Part shown: piece by piece, positions 1 to 9,242 of the stretch
Numbering within the stretch: the first letter of the stretch is position 1
Layout of the letters: each line of letters opens with the position of its first letter
DNA from: Antarcticimicrobium luteum
GTDB taxonomy: Bacteria > Pseudomonadota > Alphaproteobacteria > Rhodobacterales > Rhodobacteraceae
Assembly: GCF_004358185.1 (NCBI RefSeq)
Contig: NZ_SMUV01000059.1
Span: 34,055 to 98,054 of the forward strand
DNA: 64,000 bases
Direction: 5' to 3'
Notes under the pieces: generated by a model
Database searches by the model: none
Told to the model about the DNA's origin: nothing
Seen by the model: the letters and a program-made list of their open reading frames with translations, nothing else
Translations under genes and position numbers: made by a program

Positions 1-47
1 CGCCCGCGCCTAGGCTGCCGCCGAACACAGCGAACGGAGCGACCCCA

Positions 48-653
48 ATGAAACTGATCATGTCCCCCGCCTCTCCCTTTGTCCGCAAGGTGGCGGTGTT
101 GATCCGGGAAACCGGCCAGCAGGACGACATCGAGGAGGTGGAGGTGTCCACCACCCCGGTGAACACCGCCGATGCGGTCTGGGCGGCCAACCCGCTGGGC
201 AAGATCCCGGCGCTGGTGCTGGAGGACGGACGCGCGCTCTATGACAGCCGGGTGATCACCCGGTTTCTCGATGACCGGGCGCAGGCCGGGCTTTATCCCG
301 CGGACCGGCTCTGGGACGTCCTCACGCTGGAGGCGACCGCCGATGGCATCCTCGAGGCCGCCGTGCTGATGGTCTACGAGAGCCGCGTGCGCCCCGAAGA
401 GATGTGCTATGCGCCCTGGGTCGAGGCGCAATGGACCAAGGCGCTGAGCGCGGTCAGGGCGGTTGACGCGCGCTGGCTCGATCAGCTGAACGGTCCGCTC
501 GACATGGCGCAGATCGCCGTCGGCTGCGCGCTGGGCTATCTCGATTTCCGTCACCCCGGCCGCGACTGGCGCAGCGAGGCCCCGGGGCTGGCCGACTGGT
601 TTGCGGGGTTCGGGCAACGCCCCGCCATGGTGGCGACGCGCCCGGGGGGCTGA
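48..653 (+). CDS. Glutathione S-transferase family protein
   Basis: Probable cytosolic glutathione transferase, 201 aa, the usual size for the family. The N-terminal thioredoxin-like domain (about residues 1-80) shows the short MSPASPFVRK start with serines near the glutathione thiol site, then NPLGKIPAL with the cis-proline and YDSRVITRFLD at the glutathione gamma-glutamyl site. The rest is the helical C-terminal domain. The ATG at 48 follows a purine-rich GGAGCGA about 7 bases upstream. It is transcribed alone, ahead of the Lon-like gene. The substrate cannot be read from sequence; detoxification of electrophiles is only the family default. Confidence 0.88.
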   Translation: MKLIMSPASPFVRKVAVLIRETGQQDDIEEVEVSTTPVNTADAVWAANPLGKIPALVLEDGRALYDSRVITRFLDDRAQAGLYPADRLWDVLTLEATADGILEAAVLMVYESRVRPEEMCYAPWVEAQWTKALSAVRAVDARWLDQLNGPLDMAQIAVGCALGYLDFRHPGRDWRSEAPGLADWFAGFGQRPAMVATRPGG

Positions 654-742
654 GACCGGCGGCGGTCCGAGGCGTTTGACGCAGATCATGTCCCGCCCCG
701 TGCCGCCCACGCAAGGATGCCACAGGCAAGGAGAGGACGCCG

Positions 743-3205
743 ATGACCGATCACGCGCAAACCGACCCCGGACAGCCGATCGCCGCAAACCGGCTGCGGC
801 CGGCCTGCGATCCGGCAAGCCTGGGCTTTGCCACCACCGCCGAGCTTGAGCCGATCGAAGGGCTGATCGGGCAGGATCGCGCGATGGAGGCGATCCGCCT
901 CGCCGCCGGGATGCGCGCCAGCGACTTCAACCTCTTCGTGCAGGGGCCGCCGGGGACCGGGCGGCGCGCCTCGGTCGATGCCTTTCTGGGCAGGCACGCG
1001 GCGACCCTGCCCGAGCCGGACGATTGGGCCTATGTCAACAATTTCGATGCGCCGCACCGTCCGCGCGCGCTGCGGCTGCCGCCGGGAGTGGCGAGCAAGC
1101 TGAAGGACGAGATGGAGGACGTGGTGGACGATCTGGCGATCGACATCGCGGCGCTGTTCGAATCCGACGATTACCAGGCCGCCAACCGCGCCATCAACGA
1201 GGAGTTCGGCGAACAGCAGGAACACGCCATGTCGGAGTTCGCCGAAAAGGCCAAATCCGAGAACGTGGCGCTGATGCGCACGCCGATGGGCATCATGCTG
1301 GCGGCGATCAAGGACGGAGAGGTGGTCAAGACCGACCACTTCGAGACCCTGCCCGAGGACGAGCAGAAGCAGATCGAGGAAAAGATCGGCCGGTTGCAGG
1401 CCGAGCTGTCCGAGATACTGAGAAACGCCCCCAAGCTCGACCGTGACCGCCGCCGCCGGATCGAGGCGCTGAACGCCGAGATGCTGGGCGAGGTGGTCGC
1501 CTCGCGCCTGCGCGAGGCGCGCGACGCCTTTGCGGGCCTCGATGCGGTACAGGCGTATCTGGCGACGGTCGAAGAGGATCTGATCGGCAACGCCGAGATG
1601 TTCCTCGTCGTGATGCAACAGCAGCAGCAGGCCGACGGGCCATTCCCGGAATCGGTGCACAAGGCGCACAGCAACCCGGTCTTCCAGCGTTATATGGTCA
1701 ACGTCATGGTCACCCGCGAGGAGGACGATGCGCACGGCGCGCCGCTGGAATCCGAGGATCTGCCTACCCTCGACCGGCTGACCGGACGGATCGAACATGC
1801 GCAGCAGATGGGCGCGCTGTTCACCAATTTCATGATGATCAAGCCCGGCGCGCTGCACCGCGCCAACGGCGGCTATCTGGTGCTGGACGCGCGCCGCCTG
1901 CTGTCCGAGCCGATGGCCTGGCCGGCGCTCAAGCAATGTCTGCAAAGCGAGTCGATCACCATCACCTCGATGGGCGAACGCCTCAGCCTGGTCTCCACCA
2001 CGTCGCTGGAGCCTGACCCGATTCCGATGAACCTTCGGGTGGTGCTGATCGGCGACCGCATGCTCTATGCGCTGCTGGTCACGCTCGACCCCGATTTCGG
2101 CGAGCTGTTCAAGCTGCAGGCGGATTTCGAGGAAAGCATCGAGCGCAGCGATGAAAGCCAGGCGCTGTTTGCCCGGGTGATCGGCATGCGCGCGACAAAG
2201 GACGGGCTGCACCCGGTCTCGGCCGCCGGCGTGGCGCGGCTGATGGACGAGGCGGTGCGCCTGGCCGAGGACGCCAGCAAGCTCAGCCTGCATCTGGGGG
2301 CGCTGGGCGATCTGCTGAGGGAGGCCGATTATTACGCCGGGCAGAACCGGCGCGACCAGATCGAGGCGGCCGACGTGGACATGGCGGTGCGTCAGGCCGA
2401 CCGCCGCGCCGCGCGCATCAAGGACCGCATGCGCGAGATGGTGCGCCGCAAGACCATCCTGATCGACACCGGCGGCGCGCGGGTGGGCCAGGTCAACGGG
2501 CTCTCGGTGATCGGGCTGGGCGGCTATCGCTTTGGCCGGCCGTCGCGGATCACCGCCCGCACCCGCATGGGCGGCGGCGAGCTGATCGACATCGAGCGCG
2601 AGGTCGAGCTGGGCGGGCCGCTGCATTCCAAGGGGGTGCTGATCCTGTCCGGCTATCTCAGCGCGACCTATGCGCTGGATGTGCCGTACTCGCTGCAGGC
2701 CAGCCTGGTGTTCGAGCAGAGCTATGGCGGCGTCGATGGCGACAGCGCCTCGGCGGCGGAGCTGTTCGCGCTGATCTCCTCGCTCTCCGGCCTGCCGATC
2801 GACCAGGGCTTTGGCGTCACCGGCTCGGTCAACCAGAACGGCGAGATTCAGGCCATCGGCGGGGTCAACGAAAAGATCGAAGGGTTCTTCGAGACCTGCC
2901 TCGATCAGGGGCTGACCGGCGCGCAGGGGGTGATGATCCCGGCGGCGAATGTCGATCACCTGATGCTGCGGCAGGACGTGGTCGATGCGGTGCGCGACGG
3001 CACGTTCCGGGTGATCGCCATCCGCACCATCGACGAGGGGCTGGCGGTGCTGACCGGGCGCGATCCCGGCACCCGCGGCGCCGACGGCGTCTATCCGCCC
3101 GACTCGGTCAACGGGCTGGCCGAGGCCCGGCTGCGCGGCTTTGCCGACCAGCGCCTCAAATTCGCCCAGGCCGGTAACAAGCCGCCGAACGGGCAGGGGG
3201 GCTGA
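743..3205 (+). CDS. Lon-like ATP-dependent protease (AAA family, Lon S16 C-terminal domain)
   Basis: Probable ATP-dependent serine protease of the Lon-related group that lacks the classical Lon substrate domain; 820 aa. A nucleotide-binding loop GPPGTGRR sits at residues 68-75, with Arg where classical P-loops have Lys. A long helical middle region follows, then the Lon proteolytic domain. The Ser-Lys dyad is visible as Ser668 in GDSASAAELF and Lys711 in GGVNEKIEGFF. Start ATG 743 has a strong AAGGAGAGG site. The next gene starts 2 bases after the stop, so the two are probably co-translated. The group probably acts in protein quality control, but its physiological substrates are poorly known. 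Confidence 0.9.
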   Translation: MTDHAQTDPGQPIAANRLRPACDPASLGFATTAELEPIEGLIGQDRAMEAIRLAAGMRASDFNLFVQGPPGTGRRASVDAFLGRHAATLPEPDDWAYVNNFDAPHRPRALRLPPGVASKLKDEMEDVVDDLAIDIAALFESDDYQAANRAINEEFGEQQEHAMSEFAEKAKSENVALMRTPMGIMLAAIKDGEVVKTDHFETLPEDEQKQIEEKIGRLQAELSEILRNAPKLDRDRRRRIEALNAEMLGEVVASRLREARDAFAGLDAVQAYLATVEEDLIGNAEMFLVVMQQQQQADGPFPESVHKAHSNPVFQRYMVNVMVTREEDDAHGAPLESEDLPTLDRLTGRIEHAQQMGALFTNFMMIKPGALHRANGGYLVLDARRLLSEPMAWPALKQCLQSESITITSMGERLSLVSTTSLEPDPIPMNLRVVLIGDRMLYALLVTLDPDFGELFKLQADFEESIERSDESQALFARVIGMRATKDGLHPVSAAGVARLMDEAVRLAEDASKLSLHLGALGDLLREADYYAGQNRRDQIEAADVDMAVRQADRRAARIKDRMREMVRRKTILIDTGGARVGQVNGLSVIGLGGYRFGRPSRITARTRMGGGELIDIEREVELGGPLHSKGVLILSGYLSATYALDVPYSLQASLVFEQSYGGVDGDSASAAELFALISSLSGLPIDQGFGVTGSVNQNGEIQAIGGVNEKIEGFFETCLDQGLTGAQGVMIPAANVDHLMLRQDVVDAVRDGTFRVIAIRTIDEGLAVLTGRDPGTRGADGVYPPDSVNGLAEARLRGFADQRLKFAQAGNKPPNGQGG

Positions 3206-3207
3206 AC

Positions 3208-3942
3208 ATGGTCGATGCGGAACAGCGGCACAGACGCATTCTGGTGGGCGCCGGCAGCTATGCCGATGCCCGCGCCGCGCTGGCGATTCTCGACCGCATC
3301 GCCGGATTCGGCATCACCGATATCGGCGGGCTCTTCGTCGAGGACCGCGGCCTGATGGAGGCCGCCGCCCCGCGGATGAGCGCGCTGGTCAGTCCGCGCG
3401 GCGCGATCCGGGACGCCCCCTCGCGGCAGGTTCTGCGGCTGATGTGGCAAAGCGATGCCCGCGCCTTTCGCGACCGGCTGAGGCAGCTTGCCGCGCGCCG
3501 CGCCCTGCGCTGGAGTTTCGACCGCCTGCCCGGTGATCCGGTGGCCGGGCTGTGCGGTGCGGCGCAAAGCTGGGACTGGCTGCTGATCGGGCATCTGCCC
3601 TCGGGGGCGCGGGCCGGCAAGGTTGTGGGCATCGCCCCTGCGGCCGAGGGCGGCGACGGCGTCGGACAACTGACCGGGGCGCTGGCGCAGTCGCTGCGCA
3701 CCGGGGCCGAGGTCATCCGCGACAGCCTGCCCGAGGACGAGATCCTGGCGCGGCTGGAGCGGGTGCACGCCGCCGCGGTGGTGATCGACGCGGCCGGCGG
3801 CCCGTTCCGCACCGCCGCGCAGATCCGCGCGCTGCTTGCCGCCGCGCGCTGCCCGGTGCTGGTTCTGGGCGCGGCGCGCATCCCCAGCCTGGTCGAACAC
3901 AGCACGCAAATCCCCGCTTCGCCGCAGGGGAAGGGCGGCTGA
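3208..3942 (+). CDS. Universal-stress-protein-like hypothetical protein
   Basis: I do not recognise a named family with certainty. The 244-aa protein looks like two degenerate universal-stress-type units. RRILVGAGSYADARAAL near the start and WDWLLIGHLPSG around residue 120 resemble the first and last strands of a UspA fold. AAAVVIDAAGG and CPVLVLGAA repeat that pattern in the C-terminal half. No clear glycine-rich ATP loop is seen, and there is no signal peptide or membrane segment. It starts 2 bases after the Lon-like protease stop, so it is very likely in that operon and may be a stress partner or adaptor of the protease. Confidence 0.7.
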   Translation: MVDAEQRHRRILVGAGSYADARAALAILDRIAGFGITDIGGLFVEDRGLMEAAAPRMSALVSPRGAIRDAPSRQVLRLMWQSDARAFRDRLRQLAARRALRWSFDRLPGDPVAGLCGAAQSWDWLLIGHLPSGARAGKVVGIAPAAEGGDGVGQLTGALAQSLRTGAEVIRDSLPEDEILARLERVHAAAVVIDAAGGPFRTAAQIRALLAAARCPVLVLGAARIPSLVEHSTQIPASPQGKGG

Positions 3943-4061
3943 GGTGTGACCAAACTGCGTCAAACCGCCACGGCTGCGACTCCTTGATCCGCCAAACCCG
4001 CTGGACGAAACCGGTTCACAGCGATAGATACCCGCCCTGAGACACCGCGCGTATACAGCGG

Positions 4062-4071
4062 TGCACGTGCA
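4062..4071. promoter_or_regulatory. Perfect 10-bp palindrome upstream of petA
   Basis: TGCACGTGCA is a perfect palindrome 39 bases before the petA start codon. It is embedded in a looser symmetry running from GTATAC (4051) to ATAC (4073). The position suits an operator or a 5' UTR element of the petABC operon. No factor can be assigned; PetR is one candidate by context only. Confidence 0.35.
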
Positions 4072-4109
4072 TACTGCCCCTTGCGGGCGCTGGAATCGGA
4101 GAAAACCTC

Positions 4110-4670
4110 GTGTCCCACGCAGAAGACCACGAAGGCACCCGGAGGGATTTCCTCTACTACGCCACTGCCGGCGCAGGTGCTGTGACCGCCGGTGCCGCCA
4201 TCTGGCCGCTGGTCAACCAAATGAACCCTTCGGCCGACGTGCAGGCGCTGTCGTCGATCCGCGTCGATGTGAGCGACGTCGAGACCGGCACCCAGATCAG
4301 CGTGAAGTTCCTTGGCAAGCCGGTGTTCATCCGCCGCCGCACCGAAGAAGAGATCGCCCAGGCCCGCGAGGTGGCGCTGGGGGATCTGACGGACCCGAAA
4401 TCCGAAAACCCGAACAAGCCGGGCACCGACGCCTCGGACCAGAACCGTACCCTGGACGAGAACGGCGAATGGCTGGTGATGATGGGCGTCTGCACCCATC
4501 TGGGCTGCGTGCCGCTGGGCGACGGGGCCGGCGAGTTCAACGGCTGGTTCTGCCCCTGCCACGGGTCGCACTACGACACCGCCGGGCGCATCCGCAAAGG
4601 GCCGGCGCCGGAAAACCTTCACATTCCGGTGGCCGAATTCATCGACGAAACCACCATCAAGCTGGGTTAA
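4110..4670 (+). CDS. petA: Ubiquinol-cytochrome c reductase, Rieske iron-sulfur subunit
   Basis: Rieske subunit of the cytochrome bc1 complex, 186 aa. It takes an electron from ubiquinol at the Qo site and passes it to cytochrome c1 on the periplasmic side. A twin-arginine-type membrane anchor is visible: [12 protein letters not shown] (residues 10-21) followed by a hydrophobic segment to about residue 37. The 2Fe-2S ligands are C128 and H130 in CTHLGC and C148 and H151 in CPCHGSH; C133 and C150 form the family disulfide. The start is GTG at 4110. First gene of petABC, 12 bases before petB. Confidence 0.98.
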   Translation: MSHAEDHEGTRRDFLYYATAGAGAVTAGAAIWPLVNQMNPSADVQALSSIRVDVSDVETGTQISVKFLGKPVFIRRRTEEEIAQAREVALGDLTDPKSENPNKPGTDASDQNRTLDENGEWLVMMGVCTHLGCVPLGDGAGEFNGWFCPCHGSHYDTAGRIRKGPAPENLHIPVAEFIDETTIKLG

Positions 4671-4682
4671 GGGGGCTCTGAA

Positions 4683-6026
4683 ATGGCCGGAATTCCGCAC
4701 GATCACTACGAGCCCAAGACCAGCGGCGAAAAGTGGCTTCACAGCCGCCTGCCGATTGTCGGGCTGCTTTACGACACCATCATGATCCCCACCCCCAAGA
4801 ACCTGAACTGGTGGTGGATCTGGGGCATTGTCCTGGCCTTCTGCCTGGTCCTGCAAATCGTCACCGGCATCGTCCTGGTGATGCATTACACCCCCAGCGC
4901 CGATCTGGCCTTTGCCAGCGTCGAGCACATCATGCGCAACGTGAACGGTGGCCATATGCTGCGCTACCTGCACGCCAACGGCGCCTCGCTGTTCTTTGTC
5001 GCCGTCTACATCCACCTGTTCCGCGGGCTGTTCTACGGCTCGTACAAGGCCCCGCGCGAGATCACCTGGATCATCGGGATGCTGATCTTCGTCGCCATGA
5101 TGGCCACCGGCTTCATGGGCTACGTGCTGCCCTGGGGGCAGATGTCGTTCTGGGGCGCCACGGTGATCACCGGCCTGTTCGGCGCGATCCCCTTCATCGG
5201 CGAGTCGATCCAGACCTGGCTGCTGGGCGGCCCGGCGGTGGACAATGCCACGCTGAACCGCTTCTTCTCGCTGCACTACCTGCTGCCCTTCGTGATCGCG
5301 GCGCTGGTCGTCGTGCATATCTGGGCCTTCCACACCACCGGCAACAACAACCCCACCGGGGTCGAGGTGCGCCGCGGCTCCAAGGAAGAGGTCAAGAAGG
5401 ACACGCTGCCGTTCTGGCCCTATTTCGTGATCAAGGATCTGTTCGCGCTGGCCGTGGTGCTGACCGTGTTCTGGGCGGTGGTCGGGTTCATGCCGAACTA
5501 CCTGGGTCACCCCGATAACTATCTCGAGGCAAACCCGCTGGTGACGCCGGCGCATATCGTGCCGGAATGGTACTTCCTGCCGTTCTACGCGATCCTGCGC
5601 GCCTTCACCTCCGAGGTCTGGGTGGTGCAGTTCGCCTCCTTCATCACCGGCGGTATCGTCGACGCCAAGTTCTTCGGCGTGCTGGCGATGTTCGGCGCGA
5701 TCCTCGTGATGGCGCTGACCCCCTGGCTCGATACCTCCTCGGTGCGCTCGGGCAAGTTCCGGCCGATGTTCAAATGGTGGTTCTATCTGCTGATCATCGA
5801 CTTCATGGCGCTGATGTGGCTGGGCGCCATGCCGGCCCAAGAGCCCTATGCCTCCTTCTCGCTGATCGCCTCGGCCTATTGGTTCGCCTATTTCCTGATC
5901 ATCCTGCCGATCCTCGGCGTGATCGAGAAACCCGGCGAAATCCCCGCCACCATCGAGGACGACTTCGAGGCGCATTACGGCAAATCCTCGGACGCCTCCG
6001 CGCCCGCAGCCACCCCCGCCGAGTAA
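4683..6026 (+). CDS. petB: Cytochrome b subunit of the bc1 complex
   Basis: Membrane cytochrome b, 447 aa, which carries both b hemes and the Qo and Qi quinone sites. The four heme histidines are visible in [25 protein letters not shown] and VVHIWAFH. The PEWY motif of the Qo site is present in [16 protein letters not shown]. Eight hydrophobic segments fit the family fold. The length suits Rhodobacter-type cytochrome b, including a short Ala/Pro-rich cytoplasmic tail ([12 protein letters not shown]). It lies between petA and petC with short gaps, as one transcription unit. Confidence 0.98.
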   Translation: MAGIPHDHYEPKTSGEKWLHSRLPIVGLLYDTIMIPTPKNLNWWWIWGIVLAFCLVLQIVTGIVLVMHYTPSADLAFASVEHIMRNVNGGHMLRYLHANGASLFFVAVYIHLFRGLFYGSYKAPREITWIIGMLIFVAMMATGFMGYVLPWGQMSFWGATVITGLFGAIPFIGESIQTWLLGGPAVDNATLNRFFSLHYLLPFVIAALVVVHIWAFHTTGNNNPTGVEVRRGSKEEVKKDTLPFWPYFVIKDLFALAVVLTVFWAVVGFMPNYLGHPDNYLEANPLVTPAHIVPEWYFLPFYAILRAFTSEVWVVQFASFITGGIVDAKFFGVLAMFGAILVMALTPWLDTSSVRSGKFRPMFKWWFYLLIIDFMALMWLGAMPAQEPYASFSLIASAYWFAYFLIILPILGVIEKPGEIPATIEDDFEAHYGKSSDASAPAATPAE

Positions 6027-6044
6027 GAAAAGGGACCGGATAAG

Positions 6045-6905
6045 ATGTTCAAGAAACTTGCAATCGGTGCCGTCCTTGCCCTGGCCCCTGTCGCGTCTCT
6101 CGCGGCCGGTGGCGGCGGGCATGTAGAGGATTACTCCTTCTCCTTCGAAGGGCCTTTCGGCAAATACGACACCAACCAGCTCCAGCGCGGGCTGCAGATC
6201 TATACCGAGGTCTGCGCCGCCTGCCACGGGCTGAAACAGGTGCCGATCCGCACCCTTGCGGATGAAGGCGGCCCGAGCCTCCCCGAGGATCAGGTCCGCG
6301 CCTATGCGGCCCAGACCTTCGAGGTGTTCGACCCCGAGCTGGAGGATTTCCGCCCGGCAAAACCGACCGACCATTTCCCGGCCAACACCGCGGCCGGCGC
6401 CCCCGACCTCAGCCTGATGGCCAAGTCGCGCGCCGGGTTCCACGGCCCTTACGGCACCGGGATCAACCAGCTGTTCAAGGGCATCGGCGGACCGGAGTAC
6501 ATCGCTTCGATCCTGGCCGGTTACGAAGAGGCCCCGGATTGCGCTCCCGAGGATTTCAACGGCTACTACAACACCGTTTTCGCCCCCGGCGGCTATCCGG
6601 ACGAGTGCAAGATCTATGACGAGCATGGGGTCGAGATCGGCCGCAAGGCGCCTGGATCGTGGATCGCCATGGCGCCGCCGCTCGCGGGCGAGGATGTGGA
6701 ATTCGCCGACGGCCACTCGAACGAGCTGCATCACGAGGCGCAGGATGTTGCCGCCTTCCTGATGTGGGCGGCCGAGCCCAAGATGATGGCGCGCAAGCAG
6801 GCCGGCCTGGTCGGCGTCATCTTCCTGACCATCCTGTCGGTGCTGCTCTATCTCACCAACAAGCGTCTCTGGGCGCCGGTCAAGGGCAAGCGCGACGACG
6901 CCTGA
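6045..6905 (+). CDS. petC: Cytochrome c1 subunit of the bc1 complex
   Basis: Membrane-anchored cytochrome c1, 286 aa, which accepts electrons from the Rieske protein and reduces soluble cytochrome c. The signal peptide is residues 1-20, ending SLAA. Covalent heme is attached at C57, C60 and H61 in CAACH, and the axial methionine is M209 in IAMAPPL. C166 and C188 match the extra disulfide known in Rhodobacter c1. The C-terminal anchor is about residues 254-272. A Rho-independent terminator follows 31 bases after the stop, closing the petABC operon. Confidence 0.98.
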   Translation: MFKKLAIGAVLALAPVASLAAGGGGHVEDYSFSFEGPFGKYDTNQLQRGLQIYTEVCAACHGLKQVPIRTLADEGGPSLPEDQVRAYAAQTFEVFDPELEDFRPAKPTDHFPANTAAGAPDLSLMAKSRAGFHGPYGTGINQLFKGIGGPEYIASILAGYEEAPDCAPEDFNGYYNTVFAPGGYPDECKIYDEHGVEIGRKAPGSWIAMAPPLAGEDVEFADGHSNELHHEAQDVAAFLMWAAEPKMMARKQAGLVGVIFLTILSVLLYLTNKRLWAPVKGKRDDA

Positions 6906-6936
6906 TCCGGGCCTGACAGGCACAACAGACATCGAA

Positions 6937-6962
6937 CCCCCGCCCCACCGGCGGGGGTTTTT
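6937..6962 (+). terminator. Rho-independent terminator of petABC
   Basis: Perfect 8-bp stem CCCCCGCC/GGCGGGGG with a 5-base loop, followed by TTTTT. It lies 31 bases after the petC stop. Confidence 0.9.
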
Positions 6963-7208
6963 CGTTGCGGGGCGCAACCTGCGACACTGGCTCAGACGCC
7001 GCTCCGAGCCCGTTTCCCCGGCGCGGAACAAGGCCGAAGGCCACCGCTTGTCTGACGTACGCTCGCCAATCGGATGTCGTCCGGATTTGGCTGCCATAAA
7101 GTGCGCCGAGCGAAGGTTGCGGCGCCAGACCCCGGTCCGGCGCCTGCGCGGCTCGCTCTACGTGTTCATCGCGAGGCAACCGATCGGACCGGGTGTCCTG
7201 AGACCAGG
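6963..7208. other. Intergenic stretch between petC terminator and hyuA-like gene
   Basis: The gap between petC and the convergent HyuA-type gene is 303 bases. After the petABC terminator, the remaining 246 bases show no convincing open frame with a ribosome site, no tRNA-like fold and no repeat that I can support. Confidence 0.6.
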
Positions 7209-9212
7209 CTACTCCACCGCCACCCGCGGACGGCCGCTGGCCTCGGCGGTGAGCATCGCCTCGACAAAGACCGCCCGCGCCTCCACCTGCGCGGTACGGA
7301 TGTCGCGGGCGGTGCTCACATGGATGCCTTCGGCCCCGGCGGCGCGGGCGGCCGCCTCTGCCTCCTGCCGCAGGGCCGCCTCCAGCCGGTCCATCGCCGC
7401 CTCCGGGTCCGGGAAATCCTCCGGGCCTTGCGCCAGATGGGCCCGGAACCGGCCCTCCGACGGGGCGGTGACGGTGCCGCTGCGCCGCACTGTCACCCGG
7501 CCCACCACCGCGCCGATGGCGTTGGCCACCCCGGCGTGCGGCGGCAGGATCATCCGGCAGCGCAGCCGCGCCCCCACCGCCGGATAATAGCTGGCGGCAG
7601 AGGCGCCCAGCCCCACCACATCCACGTTCAGCGCCGCATCCAGCGCCAGCAACCCGCGATGGCCCTCCAGCCCCCGGCGCAGCAGCACGTGCCGCGCCAG
7701 GTCGGCCGGCGGCAGGTCAAAGGCATCGCCCTCCTCGGCAAACGCAGCCTCTAACAGCGCCGATACGGTCTGCTCGGTCAATTGATCGACGATCATCCGG
7801 GCCAGATGATCCGCCCCGGGGGCAAGCGGCCCGCCGCCGCCGGTGCGCTTGCGCGCCATCAGCTCCAGCGCCATCCGCGCCGCCGCCGCATCCCAGGTGT
7901 CGAGCCTGCCCAGACCGTGGCTCGCGTCCGTCGGGGTCACCCCGGCCAGCTGTACCAGCCCCCGGCTCACCAGCCGGTCCAGCGCGCCCTGGTCCATCCG
8001 GGTCCGCAACAGCCGCGCCAGCGGCAGCACATCGCCGCCCAGCCGGTCCAGCAGCGCCGCCTCGCGCGGGCTCAGCCCCTCCGGCGCCAGCCCCGGCACC
8101 GCCCGGGCAAAGCGGGCGTCATGTTCGCCCGGCACCGGACTGCGCAGCTGTGCCTCCAGCGCCGCGCGCACCCCCGCGCCACCCTCGGCCGAGATCAGCG
8201 CGATCGGCAGCACCCGGCGCGGGCCCAGCGTGACGCGGCCCGCCAGCCCCTCGGAGCGCAGCCGCACCTCGCTGTCGCCGCCCAGCCCGCTGGTGCGCAT
8301 CGCCACCGCCTCGACCATGGTGCGATGGCCGCCCACCTGGGCACCGTCCGGGTCGATGGCGGGCCGTCCACCCCGGATCAGGGCCACATCCGTGGTGGTT
8401 CCGCCGATGTCCGAGACCAGCGCCTCCTCGGCTCCGGTCAGCCAGCGCGCGCCCACGATGGAGGCGGCGGGTCCGCTGAGGATCGTCTCGATCGGCCGGG
8501 CGCGGGCCTGCTCCGCGCTCATCAGTGCGCCGTCGCCGCGCACCACCATCAGCGGCGCGGTCACCCCGATCTCGGTCAGGACATCACCGGCCCGGCCGAT
8601 CAGCCGGTCGATCATGCCGATCAGTCGCGCGTTCAGCACCGCGGTCACCGCCCGTTTCGGCCCGTTCAGCCGCGCCGAAAGCTGGTGCGAACAGCTCACC
8701 GGCCGCCCGGTCCGCGCCGCGATGATCCGCGCCGCGGCCAGTTCATGGCCTGGGTTGCGGGTGGCGAACTGTCCTGCCACCGCATAGCCCGACACGCCGG
8801 ATTCAGTCTCTAAAAAGGCGTTCAGGGCCTCCAGATCCAGCGCCGCGGCCTCGGCGCCGGCATGGCTGTGGCCACCGGCGATGACCGCCGCCGGATCGCC
8901 CGCCAGCGCCTCGCGCAGATCGGGCCGCTCCAGTGTGGCGGGCCGGAATCCGATCAGAACCAGTGCCACGCGCCCGCCCTGGCCCTCGACCAGCGCATTG
9001 GTCGCCAGCGTCGTCGACAACGCCGCCAGCCCGACCTCGCGCGGGTCCACTCCGGCCTGTTCCAGCGCCGCGCGCACCGCCTCGCCCACGCCGATGGCCA
9101 GGTCGTGGCGCGTGGTCAGCGCCTTGGCGCTGGCCACCACCTCGGCCTCGTCGCGGATCAGCACCGCGTCGGTATAGGTTCCGCCCGTATCCACGCCCAG
9201 CGCCAGCGCCAT
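7209..9212 (-). CDS. Hydantoinase/oxoprolinase family protein, HyuA type
   Basis: ATP-dependent hydantoinase/oxoprolinase A-type subunit, 667 aa. The N-terminus VDTGGTYTDAVLI and the later VSDIGGTTTDVALI are the two phosphate-binding signatures of the ASKHA-like fold in this family. Members hydrolyse cyclic amides such as N-methylhydantoin or 5-oxoproline, usually with a HyuB-type partner. No HyuB gene is adjacent: upstream on the same strand is queG, 30 bases away, and downstream is the petABC terminator region. The substrate therefore stays open. Start ATG at 9212. Confidence 0.85.
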   Translation of the reverse strand: MALALGVDTGGTYTDAVLIRDEAEVVASAKALTTRHDLAIGVGEAVRAALEQAGVDPREVGLAALSTTLATNALVEGQGGRVALVLIGFRPATLERPDLREALAGDPAAVIAGGHSHAGAEAAALDLEALNAFLETESGVSGYAVAGQFATRNPGHELAAARIIAARTGRPVSCSHQLSARLNGPKRAVTAVLNARLIGMIDRLIGRAGDVLTEIGVTAPLMVVRGDGALMSAEQARARPIETILSGPAASIVGARWLTGAEEALVSDIGGTTTDVALIRGGRPAIDPDGAQVGGHRTMVEAVAMRTSGLGGDSEVRLRSEGLAGRVTLGPRRVLPIALISAEGGAGVRAALEAQLRSPVPGEHDARFARAVPGLAPEGLSPREAALLDRLGGDVLPLARLLRTRMDQGALDRLVSRGLVQLAGVTPTDASHGLGRLDTWDAAAARMALELMARKRTGGGGPLAPGADHLARMIVDQLTEQTVSALLEAAFAEEGDAFDLPPADLARHVLLRRGLEGHRGLLALDAALNVDVVGLGASAASYYPAVGARLRCRMILPPHAGVANAIGAVVGRVTVRRSGTVTAPSEGRFRAHLAQGPEDFPDPEAAMDRLEAALRQEAEAAARAAGAEGIHVSTARDIRTAQVEARAVFVEAMLTAEASGRPRVAVE

Positions 9213-9242
9213 GCCCGATAATCCCTTGTTAGTCTCTGTTTT

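Noticed and set aside
686..2959. A 757-codon open frame antisense to the Lon-like protease
   Set aside because: It mirrors the codon bias of a high-GC gene. Its protein is rich in His, Gln, Arg and Gly with no family motif, while the plus strand encodes a clear protease.
3960..7097. A 1045-codon open frame antisense to petABC
   Set aside because: Shadow of three certain genes; composition is typical of an antisense frame and no ribosome site or motif is seen.
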